From Polytrichum commune (taxonomy: Eukaryota; Streptophyta; Polytrichopsida; Polytrichales; Polytrichaceae): DNA of 60,000 nucleotides. Both the position numbers and the translations under genes were made by a program. The notes beneath the pieces were generated by a model. It was not told the DNA's origin. It worked only from the letters and a program-made list of their open reading frames with translations, and made no database searches. Positions 1 to 12,262 of this stretch are shown here, one piece after another; the stretch's first letter is position 1, and each line of letters opens with the position of its first letter. Where the stretch lies: contig OX485805.1 of NCBI GenBank assembly GCA_950295325.1, forward strand, positions 5,024,501 to 5,084,500, read 5' to 3'.

Positions 1-37
1 CAGTCAAGAATGTGAAAAGTTGTCATCTGTGTTGCAG

Positions 38-3000
38 ATCAACGAATTGGCAGATATAGCCCGGTGCATTGCTGATAGATGTCCTGCGCCTGATAAAGGA
101 GGTTCTGAGTACATTGTTGAATGCCTGGAGGATCTGAAGGATGTATTACAGCAAAATAGAGTTGAAGCACTGACTGTGGACACGTTTGGTCGACGGATTG
201 AGAAACTCTGCAGGTTTGTTGTGGACACCTTAACAGTAATAACTTGTTGATTTGAGATACTATGGATTTTCACATTGTCACCCTTGTAAGGTGTGACATA
301 ACACATTTGATGTCCAAGGAGCTCCGATTCAATCTGTTAGATAACTTTGGAAACTGTACAAGGCCCAGGTGTATTCCAGCCTGTTGTCTGTGCAAGTTAC
401 ATTGGAGTGCAGTTGTGGTTGCAAGAGTGTTGTAACCTGTCTTAAGTATGAAATTGTCTCCATTGCAGGGAGAAGCATCAGCAAATTTTAGAGGCTTTAG
501 GGCAACACACTCCGGAGTCATTTGCCCATACACCTGATGAAAATATCACTACAGAGGATGATGGTTCACAAAATTGTACTCGCACACCTGTCCATCCAAT
601 ACATAAGGACCGAACTAGTATTGATGATTTTGAAATCATAAAGCCTATCAGCAGGGGTGCATTTGGAAGGGTCTTCTTGGCCAGGAAACGTATAACTGGA
701 GATCTTTTTGCCATCAAGGTGAGCTCACTATACTAACTGCCAATACTCATGAAGTTGTCACTTGTATTTTAGGGTATTGGCAGTTGGTATTGAATTTCTC
801 TGTGGAATGAAGTGCTTAAGTTCCTTACCTTGGTGTCCTCACACTACTTCATATTGCAGGAAGTGGCCTATTTCCTCCTCCTGGCATGAGAGATACTGAC
901 GTTTGTGATGTGCCCTTCATTTCAGGTCCTGAGAAAAGCGGACATGATTCGGAAGAATGCAGTGGAAAGTGTTCAGGCTGAACGGAATATTTTGATTTCT
1001 GTGCGGAATCCTTTTGTGGTATAGCAAACAGGATCCCTCTTAAATGTTGATCTGAGTGATTATAATCATATATATGCCTCTACATCTTGTTCCAATGCAT
1101 TGGTATCTGAAGAGTATTGTGTTTTGCAGGTACGGTTCTTTTACTCATTCACCTGCAGTGTAAACCTGTACCTAGTGATGGAGTACTTGAATGGAGGAGA
1201 TGTGTTCTCTATGCTTCGGAATTTGGGCTGCCTTGAGGAGGAGATGGCCCGTGTGTATATTGCAGAGCTTGTAAGTTTGTCATTTCATATATAAGATAGG
1301 TGATGATTGGTAAAGCCTGTTGCTACTTCAGTTAAACAAATAACTATCATCTGTGCACCTAACCTGGTTACTTTGATTCTCTGTGTACAAGTGCAGTTCC
1401 TTTAGTGCTGTATGTACACATAAAATCCTGTCTTTCTGTTCTGATTTTGTTTGTTCTGCAGGTACTAGCTTTGGAGTATCTCCATGGTTTAGGAGTAGTG
1501 CATCGAGACCTTAAACCAGACAATCTTCTGATTGCCCATGATGGGCATATCAAGGTATATTGACAGATGTTGTTATGGCAGCATTTTTTTCTCATATGTT
1601 GTGGAAACCTAAATGTAGAATTAGGTCTGATTTTGCACATGTGCTTCAAGTACTCAAGCCTGCACCCGACCTGTGTCTCACTTTGATCTCAACAATACAC
1701 CCTGAACTTATATGATAGAAAGGATTTGTTAATCAATCTTGTAATTTCGAAACTTTTTCTTTGAGCCAGTGAAAGGTATTAAATGTTTATGTTGTTGGGG
1801 TTTTCATTTGCAGCTTACAGATTTTGGTCTTTCAAAAGTTGGTCTTATCAACAGTACAGATGACTTATCAGGCCCTACAGTAGGTGGGGCCTCATTAATG
1901 GAAGAAATTACTAAGCATCATAAAGCATCAGATCAACCACAGCAAAGGGAGAGGCGTCAACAACGATCTGCTGTTGGAACACCTGACTATCTAGCTCCGG
2001 AAATTCTTCTTGGAACCTCCCATGGTAATTTCCTAGTATTTGGAGCCATGGCATTAGTCCTTCTGATTGTTACAGGGGTAATTGTTGAATTTATTATCTG
2101 AGCCTGTGTGCATTCTGGCTCCATTCTATTTGGTTATTTTTAGCTGGAGCTTTTGCTTTGCACATACATATGTTCTACACCTGTACACTTCAATGCGCCT
2201 CTATCTTATATCAAAACATCTCTCCTGTCTTCATCAGAATTCTTCTCACAACACAGATGTGATTAATACACTATTATACTCTGTTCCATAGGCCCTGCTG
2301 CGGATTGGTGGTCCACTGGTGTTATTCTGTTCGAGTGCCTGACTGGGATGCCTCCTTTCAATGCTGAACACCCGCAGGTAGAGTTTCAGACTAGTTGGTT
2401 TCTAGCATACTATTTGACAATCAATAGGGGCTGTATTCTGGTGTTTCTATGAGTTCATTTATATCCTTCTGCGTGTTGTGTTACTTTGTTCATGTTCACC
2501 CTGTCTTGATTTCGTAATGCTATGAAAATTAATAGGCTCTGCCTATCTTGAGGATGGCAAGTTTTGATGCTCTAAATAGCAGGTAGATAATATTAGGACA
2601 CAGCTTATTTTTTCTGGAGCAATGATGAGTTCAGTTCATGACAAGCTTGGTATTGCCATGGATTTTTCAGATTATCTTTGATAATATATTAAATCGCAAC
2701 ATTCCTTGGCCTCAAGTTCCCGAGGACATGTCATACGAGGCTCAGGATTTGATTGATAGGTACTTCACACCTCCTGGATGCTCATTGACTTCACATTTGA
2801 TCATGCCTGTTTTTCTCCAGTTTTTCAATAAATGTTTTTAATGAGCAGAGTATGTCAAGGAATTACTTTGATAATGATAGTTTTTTCTGCTATGAAGTAA
2901 TTCACTATAGATGTCTTTTTTGGATCAAGTTTTATGAATGACCCTCCTGCACTTCATTCAACTGAAGAATGGCTCAAAATCAATTTGGTGGTGCAGGCTG

Positions 3001-3940
3001 TTGACAGAAGATCCGGATGAACGTCTTGGAGCTAAGGGTGCTGCAGAGGTAGGCTTCATGATACAATCAGTTCTTTTCTACTTAACCCGGCCTTTTCTTA
3101 CAATTCTGTATGTTTCTCTATTGGCATTAAAGTTGTCATCTATTACATATTGTGGCCATTTAAAAGAAATCTCTGATGCGTTCGTCTCTTGTGATTGGTG
3201 ATACAAGCGGGAAGAATGAGTTTGTCTTCTGTCTACTATCTCGTATAAATAGGCAAGTCAAATATAAATGAACTGTGTTAAGTACAAAATTTGGAGATGA
3301 ACTAATTTCTGGGATTTTGTTGGCATGTGTAGGTGAAAGCACACCCTTTCTTCAAAGATATAAACTGGGATACTTTGGCCAGGCAAAAGGTAAGGACCTT
3401 CATGACCTTACGTTTTTCAGTTTTTGATGACCTTCAGGAGGTAGAATGCAAGTAGTGATATCTTCGTTCTAAATTCGGTCAGATATCCTTCAATTCTATT
3501 TATTCCTCACTTTGTATGGTCACATTCACCAAGTATGCCTTGTCCTTCGCATGAAGGCCAAATTGAACATGGCAAAGATGTCTCCTAGATAACCCTGCAC
3601 TTCTGGAAGTTCACAAATTGATTACCTCATTCTTGTTGTGCAGGCTGCCTTTGTCCCAAGTCCAGATAATGCCCATGACACGAGTTATTTTACATCACGC
3701 CATGGCTGGAATTCTGTGGAGGCACGTGTATTTACTGAACATGGATATGAAAGCAGCGACTATGAGAGCAGTGCCAGCGGCAGAAGCACAAGTTCTTCAG
3801 AAAGAGGACCTGAGGAGTCGGTGAGTGTTGAGAGTTCTCCCCTAGGATGTCTTTAAGACTAGCATCACTAACCCAAGGTCCCTGATGAATTCTTAGGAAA
3901 TTTGTTCATATATTGCAATGCAAGAAGTTGAATTCCAAAA

Positions 3941-3983
<43 letters not shown>

Positions 3984-4466
3984 GATACTGTAACATTTGA
4001 TAGTACAACAAAGAAGAGTAGCACTATAAAGGTAGGGACTGCCATCAGGCTGACTATGAAAGGTGGAGTGATTTGTGGAGACATGAGACTCGTGAGCTTC
4101 TTGCATCCACTGGGTACTTAAAAGAGTATGTGTATACATGGCTGCAGGAACTGATTGATGTTGCGGGTCCTTTAATAAAGGAACAGTGTCGAGACATGGC
4201 TGATTTTGATAGAGACTCTTCCACAAAATTCTCTTTCAGCAACTTCTCATTTAAGGTTTGTAAACTTGCTTTGAAGCTTGAAGTGTGATCCTGAGGCATT
4301 TTATTAAACTTTCTGAGTATTTTCTCTCCTCTGGTACTTGATCTACTTTTCTTGGTCTGTGTCTTTTCAGAATCTGTCGCAACTGGCATCCATCAACTAT
4401 GACCTTCTCCTACAAACTAGTCAAGATGCAGCGTTACCCAAGGGACCAGCCACCTCACCCTCTTGA
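38..4466 (+). CDS. IRE/IREH1-like AGC serine/threonine kinase, 3' part (5' end outside window)
   Basis: Spliced exons I read: 38-213, 469-718, 926-1018, 1130-1270, 1462-1554, 1814-2024, 2292-2377, 2671-2759, 2997-3048, 3333-3389, 3644-3820, 4148-4255, 4371-4466 (stop TGA). All junctions are GT-AG and frames join. Seen: a pre-kinase segment ending [14 protein letters not shown], glycine loop [12 protein letters not shown], catalytic lysine in [18 protein letters not shown], then a roughly 45-residue insert before the activation loop [10 protein letters not shown], and a C-terminal tail with [16 protein letters not shown]. The long insert between DFG and the T-loop and this tail are known from plant IRE/IREH1 kinases (AGC group, related to MAST/NDR), which act in root-hair and cell growth and mitotic microtubule control. 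The exon before 4255 could instead start near 4180 (AAG|GAACAG); both keep frame. The start codon and N-terminal regulatory region are not in the window. Confidence 0.93.
3944..3981 (+). repeat. (CT)n microsatellite in a kinase intron
   Basis: About 19 CT dinucleotides lie in the intron between exons 3644-3820 and 4148-4255. The tract runs straight into CCAG, so it resembles a strong polypyrimidine tract plus acceptor. An exon starting there would meet TAA after two codons in the required frame, so I do not use this site. Confidence 0.95.
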
Positions 4467-5378
4467 AAGACAACAGAAGTCTGTTGTAAGAGCACCAAAT
4501 CCATGTGCTCAGCATGGTTCCGACAAATGCGGGTCCTGTGCATGTACTATATGTAATATGTTATCAAAATATCAGTTTCAATCTAGAGGGCACTCTTTGT
4601 GGATGTTTTCTCTTCAAATTTTAACGCCCTACAAGGATGATGTGATCATTGAGCTCTGTGCTTCCAGGCTTCAACTGTTTATGTCAACTGCCAAGTAGAT
4701 TGAATGAGAAGCTGTACAGATGCGGTGGCAAATGCAAACAACTAGATCTCAGAACTAGTATGAACATTGTAATCTCATTGTTCAGAAGCTGATTCCAACT
4801 ACAAATTTCCTACTGTTTTAGATTAGCTTTTTGCAGTATTGGCAGCAGAAGTTTCAATACTTCTCTACTATCTGCAGAGACAAACTACAATAGCAGTTCT
4901 TTCTCTGTTCTGGGAGAGAAAACCTTCTAGACAGATTTCCAGTCAAGAAAGCCACACAAGGATGTAGTTTCCTGTCGTCCAAAGACGGTTCTTCAGGGTC
5001 TTTAGGGCCAGAATCCAATTCATCTATGTAGTTTGCAAATATCTTATTCCGCCCTTGTCATTTTGGTTTGGTGCTTGCACTGGGCTGTTCAAATACGACA
5101 ATAGCCTGCAGCTGTAGAACCTCTATGTCTCTTTTCTTGCTGTACAATTAGCTGTACCCTGGAATCGAGGGTCAAAATGTTCTATACAAGATGAGTGCCA
5201 AATCTACCTCTTAAATCCCCCAACAATTGCATGCTTATAAGGTACATTGTAAACTCTCAAGTCGTGAGCAGGTTTGAAAAGGTTGTAACATTTTAGGATG
5301 TCTCATTGATTCAATCCATTGTCACTATGCACGTCTACAAAATCATAGAATAATGAAGCTACCTGTAGCTCGAATAAA
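4467..5378 (+). other. Probable 3' UTR of the kinase gene
   Basis: No coding signal follows the stop at 4464-4466. The first clear AATAAA hexamer downstream is at 5373-5378 and is the likely poly(A) signal. The UTR extent is inferred, not shown. Confidence 0.4.
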
Positions 5379-6594
5379 GCAATCCCTGTACATAACTTAT
5401 GTGAGTGATACTGGCATGGAGACTTTTTTAATGTTGGAGGTTGCCTGCAAATGTATGGAGGCACATGAAATGTACAAGAACATGAATTTGAGCTACATAT
5501 GTTTATCTTAAGCTACATGTGCTAAAAACAATCTATTAATCTGAATTTAACTCATTCGTCTGGAGCACTTTGTAGATTGGTTGAGCATCATATTGCAATT
5601 GAAAAATTGGTTCAAATACAGAACCTGAGTGTCTTTGGATGCAAACACATACTTAGCACATTGCTTATCAATGTCACATAGCATAGCTTATGTTAAACCT
5701 CTCTTCAACATTAGATATTTTACTAAATAATGTTTTAAACCCCACAGTAAATAATTATTAATAATGTATGATTTGGTGGGGAATTTGCACAAATTGGGTA
5801 TATAGGTTGTACATTGAACCCCTTAGACCTTTAAACCCTAAATGTATACCAAGGTTATATCACTCCCATGTGTTTGCACCTAATACATAATATACCTTGT
5901 CCTTAAAGTTCACACCAATTCGACACATATTTTCGTTTGTGTCATTGGAGTTAGAAAGTTTTGTCACTTGTGACATTGGATGAATGCAAAGGTACATATT
6001 AACCATCTGAGTTTGTAGCCCTGATATAGCTATGATTGGCACTTTTGACCTCCCGCTAGCTAATGCGTTTACAACATGTAGCTCTATGCACACACACATT
6101 CAAGGGAACTTCATGCATTTAGGGTTGAGGGTTTAGAGCACAACCAACCATTGGCCATCAAGCTAGCCGCAACGTAAAGGATCCATGATTTCTAGGCCGC
6201 CCAGTTGTTCCACTAGCTGGTTGCACATGTTACCGTAACATTGGCGGGCCCCGGAGAGCCCTTCCTAACCAAAAGAGCTTGGATGTGTTGTGGCCAAGGT
6301 TTCAACCCCTCTATAGAGGAATCAACTCTCAATACTTCACAACCTGTGACCAAATAGAATCTTAGTTTCAATTGTTTACGTGTAACACCTTGTGTATTGT
6401 AAAATATTAGTTTTGATCATGGCAACCACAATTTATAAAGCTCATATCACAAGTGGATGTTTGGGACATATAACGAGACTACTCCCCTCTAAAGTAATGT
6501 TACCTGATTTGGCACCAGTGTTTGTGTTTGGTGTACAACGTGTGATCATGCTGGATACAGACACTAAGGGTTTATAAACTGCAGTTTGGTAAAG
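5379..6594. other. Intergenic, no gene seen
   Basis: Open frames here are short, lack splice or domain support and look like chance. No repeat structure stood out. Confidence 0.5.
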
Positions 6595-6692
6595 AGTTCT
6601 AGAATCTGGCTCGTCATCAGCTGCACAAGACTTCTCACTCTTGTTGCAATCGCATTGCATCTGCTTCCGGGCATCAGATTAGCCTTTTAAGC
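6595..6692 (+). pseudogene. RLP signal-peptide cassette A (relic)
   Basis: Translation gives SSRIWLVISCTRLLTLVAIA followed by LHLLPGIRLAF and a stop. It aligns with the N-terminal signal peptides at 6875, 7351 and 24682 (shared SSR.WL.I.CT core, then a hydrophobic run and LLPGI). Nothing of the LRR region follows directly, so it is an orphan duplicate of the first coding part of an LRR-RLP. Confidence 0.7.
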
Positions 6693-6874
6693 TAATCTTA
6701 CAGATTTATCTGCACTAGTACTTGACTTAGTGATGGTATCTTGTCTCAGACGAATTTCAAGTCTCAGAAGCTCATTGCACAGGGAAAGAAGCATTTGAGC
6801 TATCGGATCAGATCCAGTTGTTCATTTTAAGTTTACAACTTCAGAAACTATATACGATTCACGTTGAAAGCAGC

Positions 6875-7054
6875 ATGGATTCCATGAATCAACAAACCTG
6901 TCGGCCAAGGAGCTCTAAACTCTGGCTCTTCATCGTCTGTACAAGACAGTTTGCAATTGCCACTCTTCTGGTGCTTCCGGGGATTAGTCATGGTCTTCCA
7001 GTGACCAACCTTGACACCGCAAGGTATTGTATGTTTGGCTCCACATGCCAGTGA
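6875..7054 (+). pseudogene. RLP signal-peptide cassette B (relic)
   Basis: A 60-residue open frame from ATG 6875 begins MDSMNQQTCRPRSSKLWLFI and continues with VCTRQFAIATLLVLPGISHG. It is the same basic-then-hydrophobic leader as in the intact RLP (MATQCRPFKSSRSQLFVIYT). The frame closes at 7054 with no LRR domain. It is the second of three leader copies lying in a row and is most likely left from local duplication. A short secreted peptide of about 35 residues cannot be excluded, but nothing supports it. Confidence 0.65.
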
Positions 7055-7350
7055 CATAATCAGTATGCCGTATTCTTGGTACAGTTACACTTCTACATCT
7101 ACGAGCAGATACCAACAGTTGACCGGCACAGGTTTGAGACTCTAGGTAAATTGACCATCATTTTAGAGGGAAGAATCTATAAAAAAAAAGAAATATGTTA
7201 AATTCATTAAAGCTGGGCTTGGAAACACTTGGATTTCGACAGATTGTGTTCAAAATCTCCCCCGGACACTGTTCTACAGACTCCTGACAACTTAAGAAAA
7301 CATTAGGACCGAAGCAGCCTCAAATCCTACTTTGCAGACATCTAGAAGCC

Positions 7351-9480
7351 ATGGCAGCGTCGTGCAGGCCAAAGTGTTCTCGAATCTGGCTCCTCATCAT
7401 CTGCACAGGATCACTTACCATTTTCTGCCCCACCATAATGCATGCGCTTCCTAGCATCTTTGTAGCGGAATCGAGAATCTCACGTAGTTTTGGTGTCATC
7501 TTGTCGGAGACACAAGTTACAGGTGAGGTCGCACATGGGCAGTATGGAGTTAATTTATGATGCATCGGAGCCCGTGGTTGAGGGTCAGTTGCAGGATGGT
7601 GTAACGAGCATGATGGGCATGTCAGGGGATTAGGCAGGAGATTCGTGCAGACACAGGCGAGCTCAGTAGATCGAAAAGTGTTGCTCGATATTAAGGAGTA
7701 TCATGATCCGTATGGCGCTCTGTCATCAAGCTGGAATAATGTAGCTATCATCATGGTGATTTTTGCACCTGGATGGGTGTCACTTGCGACCAGAGTACAA
7801 AGTTAATCGTGTGGTGGCGCTCAACCTCACTGGCGCATTCTCTTTCATTTGCAACCTTACCCAGTTGGGTAATCTTTCGCTCTCTTATACTAACGTTTCG
7901 GGTGTTGTGCCCCCTGACCTTGGCGATTGCAAGGAGCTGGATTACCTTCATGTGGACAACAATCACCTTACTGGGCCGATGCCTCTGTAACTGACCAAGC
8001 TGACGAGGTAGGATCGTTGGTGCGCTTGGCGGAGCTTTCTTTGTCTCACAACAATCTGGAGGGCAGCATCCCAGGGAGGCTAACAGCAAACATGCGAAGC
8101 TTGACGTTTGTAGATATTTCAGATAACCAGTTGAGTGGAAGCATTCCTCCTTTTGCAAATTGTTCTTCTCTTTCTCTTCCGTATGCTTCAAATAACAAGC
8201 TCTCAGGTAGCATTCCAAGCTCCTTGTGCAAGTGCACGAACCTCCTATTTCTCAACGTGGGGGCCAACCGGCTGACTGGCACCATACCTAAAGATATGGG
8301 TGACTCTAATCCAGCCCTTCAGGCTTTAGTCCTCAAAGAAAACATGCTTGAAGGCGAAATCCCAGCGTCCATTCTCAGCATGAGACCCACTCCAGGGAGA
8401 GTTACCTAGTTGGGGTGAATCGGCTAACAAACCATTTCCATTGCTTGGGATCCTTAAACTTGCAAAACAATACGTACCTTGAGTGGAGTTTTACCATCAT
8501 GGCTATGGGCGTTAACCGAGGCTTAAATCATAAATTTGTCTCACCACCAATTCAATGGAACTATCTCACGCAACCTAACCCTCCTAAAAACCTTTTGCAC
8601 AGATCCGACGCCCACGAACACGAGCAATGTTGCCACATATGATGGCTTTGAACTCATCTTCAAGAATGGAACTTATAGTTTCAGCTACCAGATGGCAAAC
8701 TACCCAAGACTTGTCCTACAACAAGCTTTGGAGGAACCTTACCTACAGACCTTGGGAGGTTGATAGGCTTTATCCAGCTTGAGTTTGGCGCACAATAAAT
8801 TTTTAAAGGGAGCAGTCCAGAAAGCATGGGGCAGATGAAATCTCTGGAGTCCATGTATCTGTCTCACAATACTCTCAATGGTAGCGTAGCCCAAGAGCTT
8901 GGAAACCTAAGGGTGAGTTTCCATGTTGATCGCTTGCCCAATAGATTCTAGATACTAGTGGGTTGGAGGTGTTCGCATGTAGTTAAGCACAAGCTGCCAT
9001 CCAACCACATTTTGGATCTATGTTAGAATGTGAAGGGCCGTGGACATGGGCTGCTAGACTTTCATGCGTTTACTAAAGAATTTTTGACCTAGAAGTGCTG
9101 GTCACTGAAGGATTAAGATCAATTGAAGGCTCAAGAAAACCAATGTTGGTGTAGAACTCCACCTGTGGCAACCGGGAGGAGGAGATTCCTCTACATTGGG
9201 GCAGGGTTTGTCCTTATTCACATTAGAATTTGGTAGGCAAGCAACCTACATGGAAACTCACCCTAAATCAACTAGGTTATCTGGATTTCACTTACAACAA
9301 CTTGTCATGTCGGGTACCAATAGTTGGCCACTTCATTACTTGACATAATGTTGCCAACTTTCAAGGAAATCCTTTGCTTTGTTGATCTGCCTTGTAAACC
9401 TGCACTCAAGGTAATGGTCTAGATAATGCACCTTCTCAAAACCATAACAGTGGTTGGTATTCTAATAAGGAACACGTCTA
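7351..9480 (+). pseudogene. Decayed LRR receptor-like protein gene
   Basis: This parallels the intact RLP at 24682-27213 from end to end. It starts MAASCRPKCSRIWLLIICTG (7351) and then breaks in frame near 7557. LRRNT remains (7750-7800, TWMGVTCDQST in shifted frames) and the first LRRs follow (to 7990, LSLSYTNVSG, LHVDNNHLTGPMPL, stop). At about 7990 the sequence jumps to what matches 25965 of the intact gene, a loss of about 650 bp or roughly nine LRRs. LRRs resume (8010-8409), then come several frameshifts, an island relic (YDGFELIFKNGTYSFSY at about 8640), last LRRs split by a MITE (8911-9263), and a tail relic like FQGNPLLC (9360-9480). No product is expected. Confidence 0.9.
8911..9263 (+). 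mobile_element. PIF/Harbinger-like (Tourist-type) MITE, 353 bp
   Basis: The ends are exact inverted repeats for 16 bp (GGGTGAGTTTCCATGT), and the match continues imperfectly to about 40 bp inward. TAA flanks both ends (8908-8910 and 9264-9266). Removing the element and one TAA restores the reading GNLNQLGYLDFTYN, which matches GNLNFLEYLDLSYN of the intact RLP. A 3-bp TWA target duplication with GG-starting ends is the hallmark of PIF/Harbinger. No transposase is encoded. Confidence 0.9.
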
Positions 9481-11047
9481 TTTTTGGACATAAACATTAC
9501 TCAGACGATGAGTTGTGTTTATGGGCCCTACAACATATTTGAAAATAAAGCCTTTGGATGGTGGGATCCTAGTGCTTCAGACAAAATTTAAAATCAAGGT
9601 AGCTGAACACAACTCATCAGCTGAGTTTTGCCGTGGGGTCTGTGATTGGTTTTGCCTCAATGGTGATTGCGTTGTCACTTTGGAAGCCTTAATGAAAATT
9701 AGGATTGCAAAGAAGATATGAGGAAGCCTTACCAATTTATTTATGAAAATTTGCACAATGCACAAGTAGTGAGTATATATATGCGTACATACATCAAGTA
9801 GCCAAATATGAGATATGCACAGAGGATGTTTGCGAACTAGATATCAAAGCGGACCAGGGCATGCGCCATTGAGGCGCTCTGAATGGGCCTTATGTCGTCG
9901 CAGGCATGGTGCATCCGGGCCGTTGATCCACCAAGGCCCATCCAAGGGCCTCAGTGGTCCTAGTTGGCGGGGGTTCGGGGGGTGGTGCTTGCCACCAAGG
10001 CGGGGTGGGGCCGTGGGTTCATGTCTTTCTTCAAGGAGGCTGGCTTTAGGGTCTTATCGGGGCTAGGTGGCTAGGCGGGCTAGCATCTAGGTAGGCTTAC
10101 TTACTAGGTGGCTAGGCCTGCTTACTAAATAACTAGTTGGCTAGGCTTACTTGCTAGGTGGCAAAGGACGACTACGGCTGGGTCAATCCCTTATGTACTC
10201 ACACATGGATTTACAACTTGAAAGCAATGTGGACACTTCCAACTTCACCCAACATTGTAAGGTAACCATGTCTTAAAAGGACATTTTCTTTTGGCACCCA
10301 CTTCTTGTACTAGGATACTAGGATGCCAAACATGCAATTAGTGTGAGACGATTAGCAAATCTAATTTGTGCCCATAGCCACTTTCCACATAATTTGAGGA
10401 GTTTGTAAAAATATTCTATTCACTATCAAAATGAAGATTTTCTAAGTTAAAACAAAGACCATATAGGCATCCCCAATTATGTTGCTTGTTCCATTTAGCA
10501 TAATCAATTTTTTTTTTGAGCATGTTGTCCTCTATCTTTTTAAGACATGCATTTTTGTTGTCCGTTCTTAGATTGACACCCAAGCTCCAACCATACTTCA
10601 CTCAAACATAGGTGTTCGTTTAAGATCACAAACTTAGTTAAGTACATCTACCCTATTGGATTGGGAATGGTTTCCTCTATTTATTTGTTGTGAACATTGT
10701 CATTTCAAGTTTTCAAAATTGGACTTCAAATACAAAAGTGGTAATAGGTCTAAATGATGATTCCTATTCTCTTTATACAATCAATGCAAGTAAGTCCTCC
10801 CAATTATGCTAAATGTTTTTAAATACAATCATGTTTTTACTTGAAGTACATAGTGTAATCTCTTTATATCTTTACTTAAATGTAGATAACTTCAATACAC
10901 CAACTCCAACTTGGACGAGCCTTAGCTTTTTATAAAGCCAATGTCAAGGCTAACAGTCCTCCAAAGTTTTGTAGCTAGATCTTAATGTTTTCACACATTA
11001 TACTAGAAAAAAATGGGGCAACAATTTTATAATTTTATTTTTTGGAT
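9481..11047. other. Intergenic, no gene seen
   Basis: A GC-rich stretch at 9840-10060 carries an 83-codon open frame of low complexity with no recognisable domain. The rest is AT-rich and non-coding in appearance. Confidence 0.45.
10060..10175 (+). repeat. Degenerate short tandem repeat
   Basis: Imperfect units built on CTAGGTGGCTAGGC and GCTTACTTACTAGG alternate about three times. Confidence 0.6.
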
Positions 11048-11381
11048 GGTGGTGTGAGGCCAAACCGCCCACCCTTAAGCGTCCTAGTCCGGGTGAGGGT
11101 ATGGCGATCACATTCATATTCATACTAGTTTACTTTTCCTCCGTCATTCATTCCCATAACATCACACGTAACTTGAGTCACACCAATTTATTCCATGTTG
11201 TGAATACAAGCGTTGATAAATGCTTTTCCCTATTGGTACTATCTTCTCACCCTCTATCAACTTTCCCACACGACTACACCCCTGATTAAGCGGATAGTTA
11301 ACTACCTAGCTAACCCCTCATCCTAACTACCCCTTAGTCTAGCTGCTCCGTAGTATAGTTAGTAGTTACTAGCTCGGCTAA

Positions 11382-12100
11382 TTAATCCCAGTTGCTGCCA
11401 CACTTGAACTCCGTCTCAGGCTTAATCCCAGTTGCTGCCAAGCTAAACCCCGTCCCAGGGATCAATCCCAGTTGCTGCCAAGCTAAACTCCGTCCCACGC
11501 TTAATCCCAGTTGTTGCCACACTTGAACTCCGTCCCAGGGATCAATCCCAGTTGCTGCCAAACTAAACTCCGTCCCAGGCTTAATCCCAGTTGCTGTCAC
11601 ACTTGAACTCCGTCCCAGGCTTAATCCCAGTTGCTGCCACACTTGAACTCCGTCCCAGGGATTAATCCCAGTTGTTGCCAAGCTAAACTTGTCCCAGGCT
11701 TAATCCCAGTTGTTGCCAAGCTAAACTCCGTCCCAGGCTTAATCCCAGTTGTTGCCACACTTGAACTCCGTCCCAGGGATCAATCCCAGTTGCTGCCAAG
11801 CTAAACTCCGTCCCGGGCTTAATCCCAGTTGCTGCCACACTTGAACTCCGTCCCAGGGATTAATCCCAGTTGCTGCCAAACTAAACTCGTCCCAGGCTTA
11901 ATCCCAGTTGCTGCCAAGCTAAACTCCGTCCCAAGGATTAATCCCAGTTGCTGCCAAGTTAAACTCGTCCCAGGCTTAATCCCAGTTGCTGCCAAGCTAA
12001 ACCCCGTCCCAGGGATTAATCCCAATTGCTGCCACACTTGAACTCCGTCCTAGGGATTAATCCAGTTGCTGTCACACTAAACTCGTCCCAGGGTTAACCA
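11382..12100 (+). repeat. Minisatellite, about 18 units of 37-41 bp
   Basis: Units read TTAATCCCAGTTGCTGCCA followed by either CACTTGAACTCCGTCCCAGG or AGCTAAACTCCGTCCCAGG. Two unit types alternate irregularly. The long open frames through it on both strands are artefacts of repetition. It lies wholly inside copy 1 of the TATGAGCCC family. Confidence 0.95.
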
Positions 12101-12221
12101 CAGTTGCTCAATAAACTAATTGTCTAAGTGCCCTTTAATCAACTAAATCTTCTAAGTGCCCTTTTATCAACTAACTTTTCTAAGCTCCCTCTAATCAACT
12201 ACATTCTCTACCACACTACTC

Positions 12222-12262
12222 CACACACACACACACACACACCACAAGAGAGAGAGAGAGAG
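12222..12262 (+). repeat. (CA)n and (GA)n microsatellites
   Basis: A CA run is followed by a GA run inside copy 1. Matching CT and GT runs occupy the same relative place in copies 2 and 3, so they belong to the element. Confidence 0.9.

Noticed and set aside
7763-8409. Two apparent small LRR genes
   Set aside because: They are pieces of one frameshifted pseudogene matching the intact RLP in order.
11382-12100. CRISPR-like regular repeats; also long repetitive open frames
   Set aside because: Repeats are contiguous with no unique spacers, in eukaryotic DNA; a minisatellite. The open frames arise from the repeat itself.
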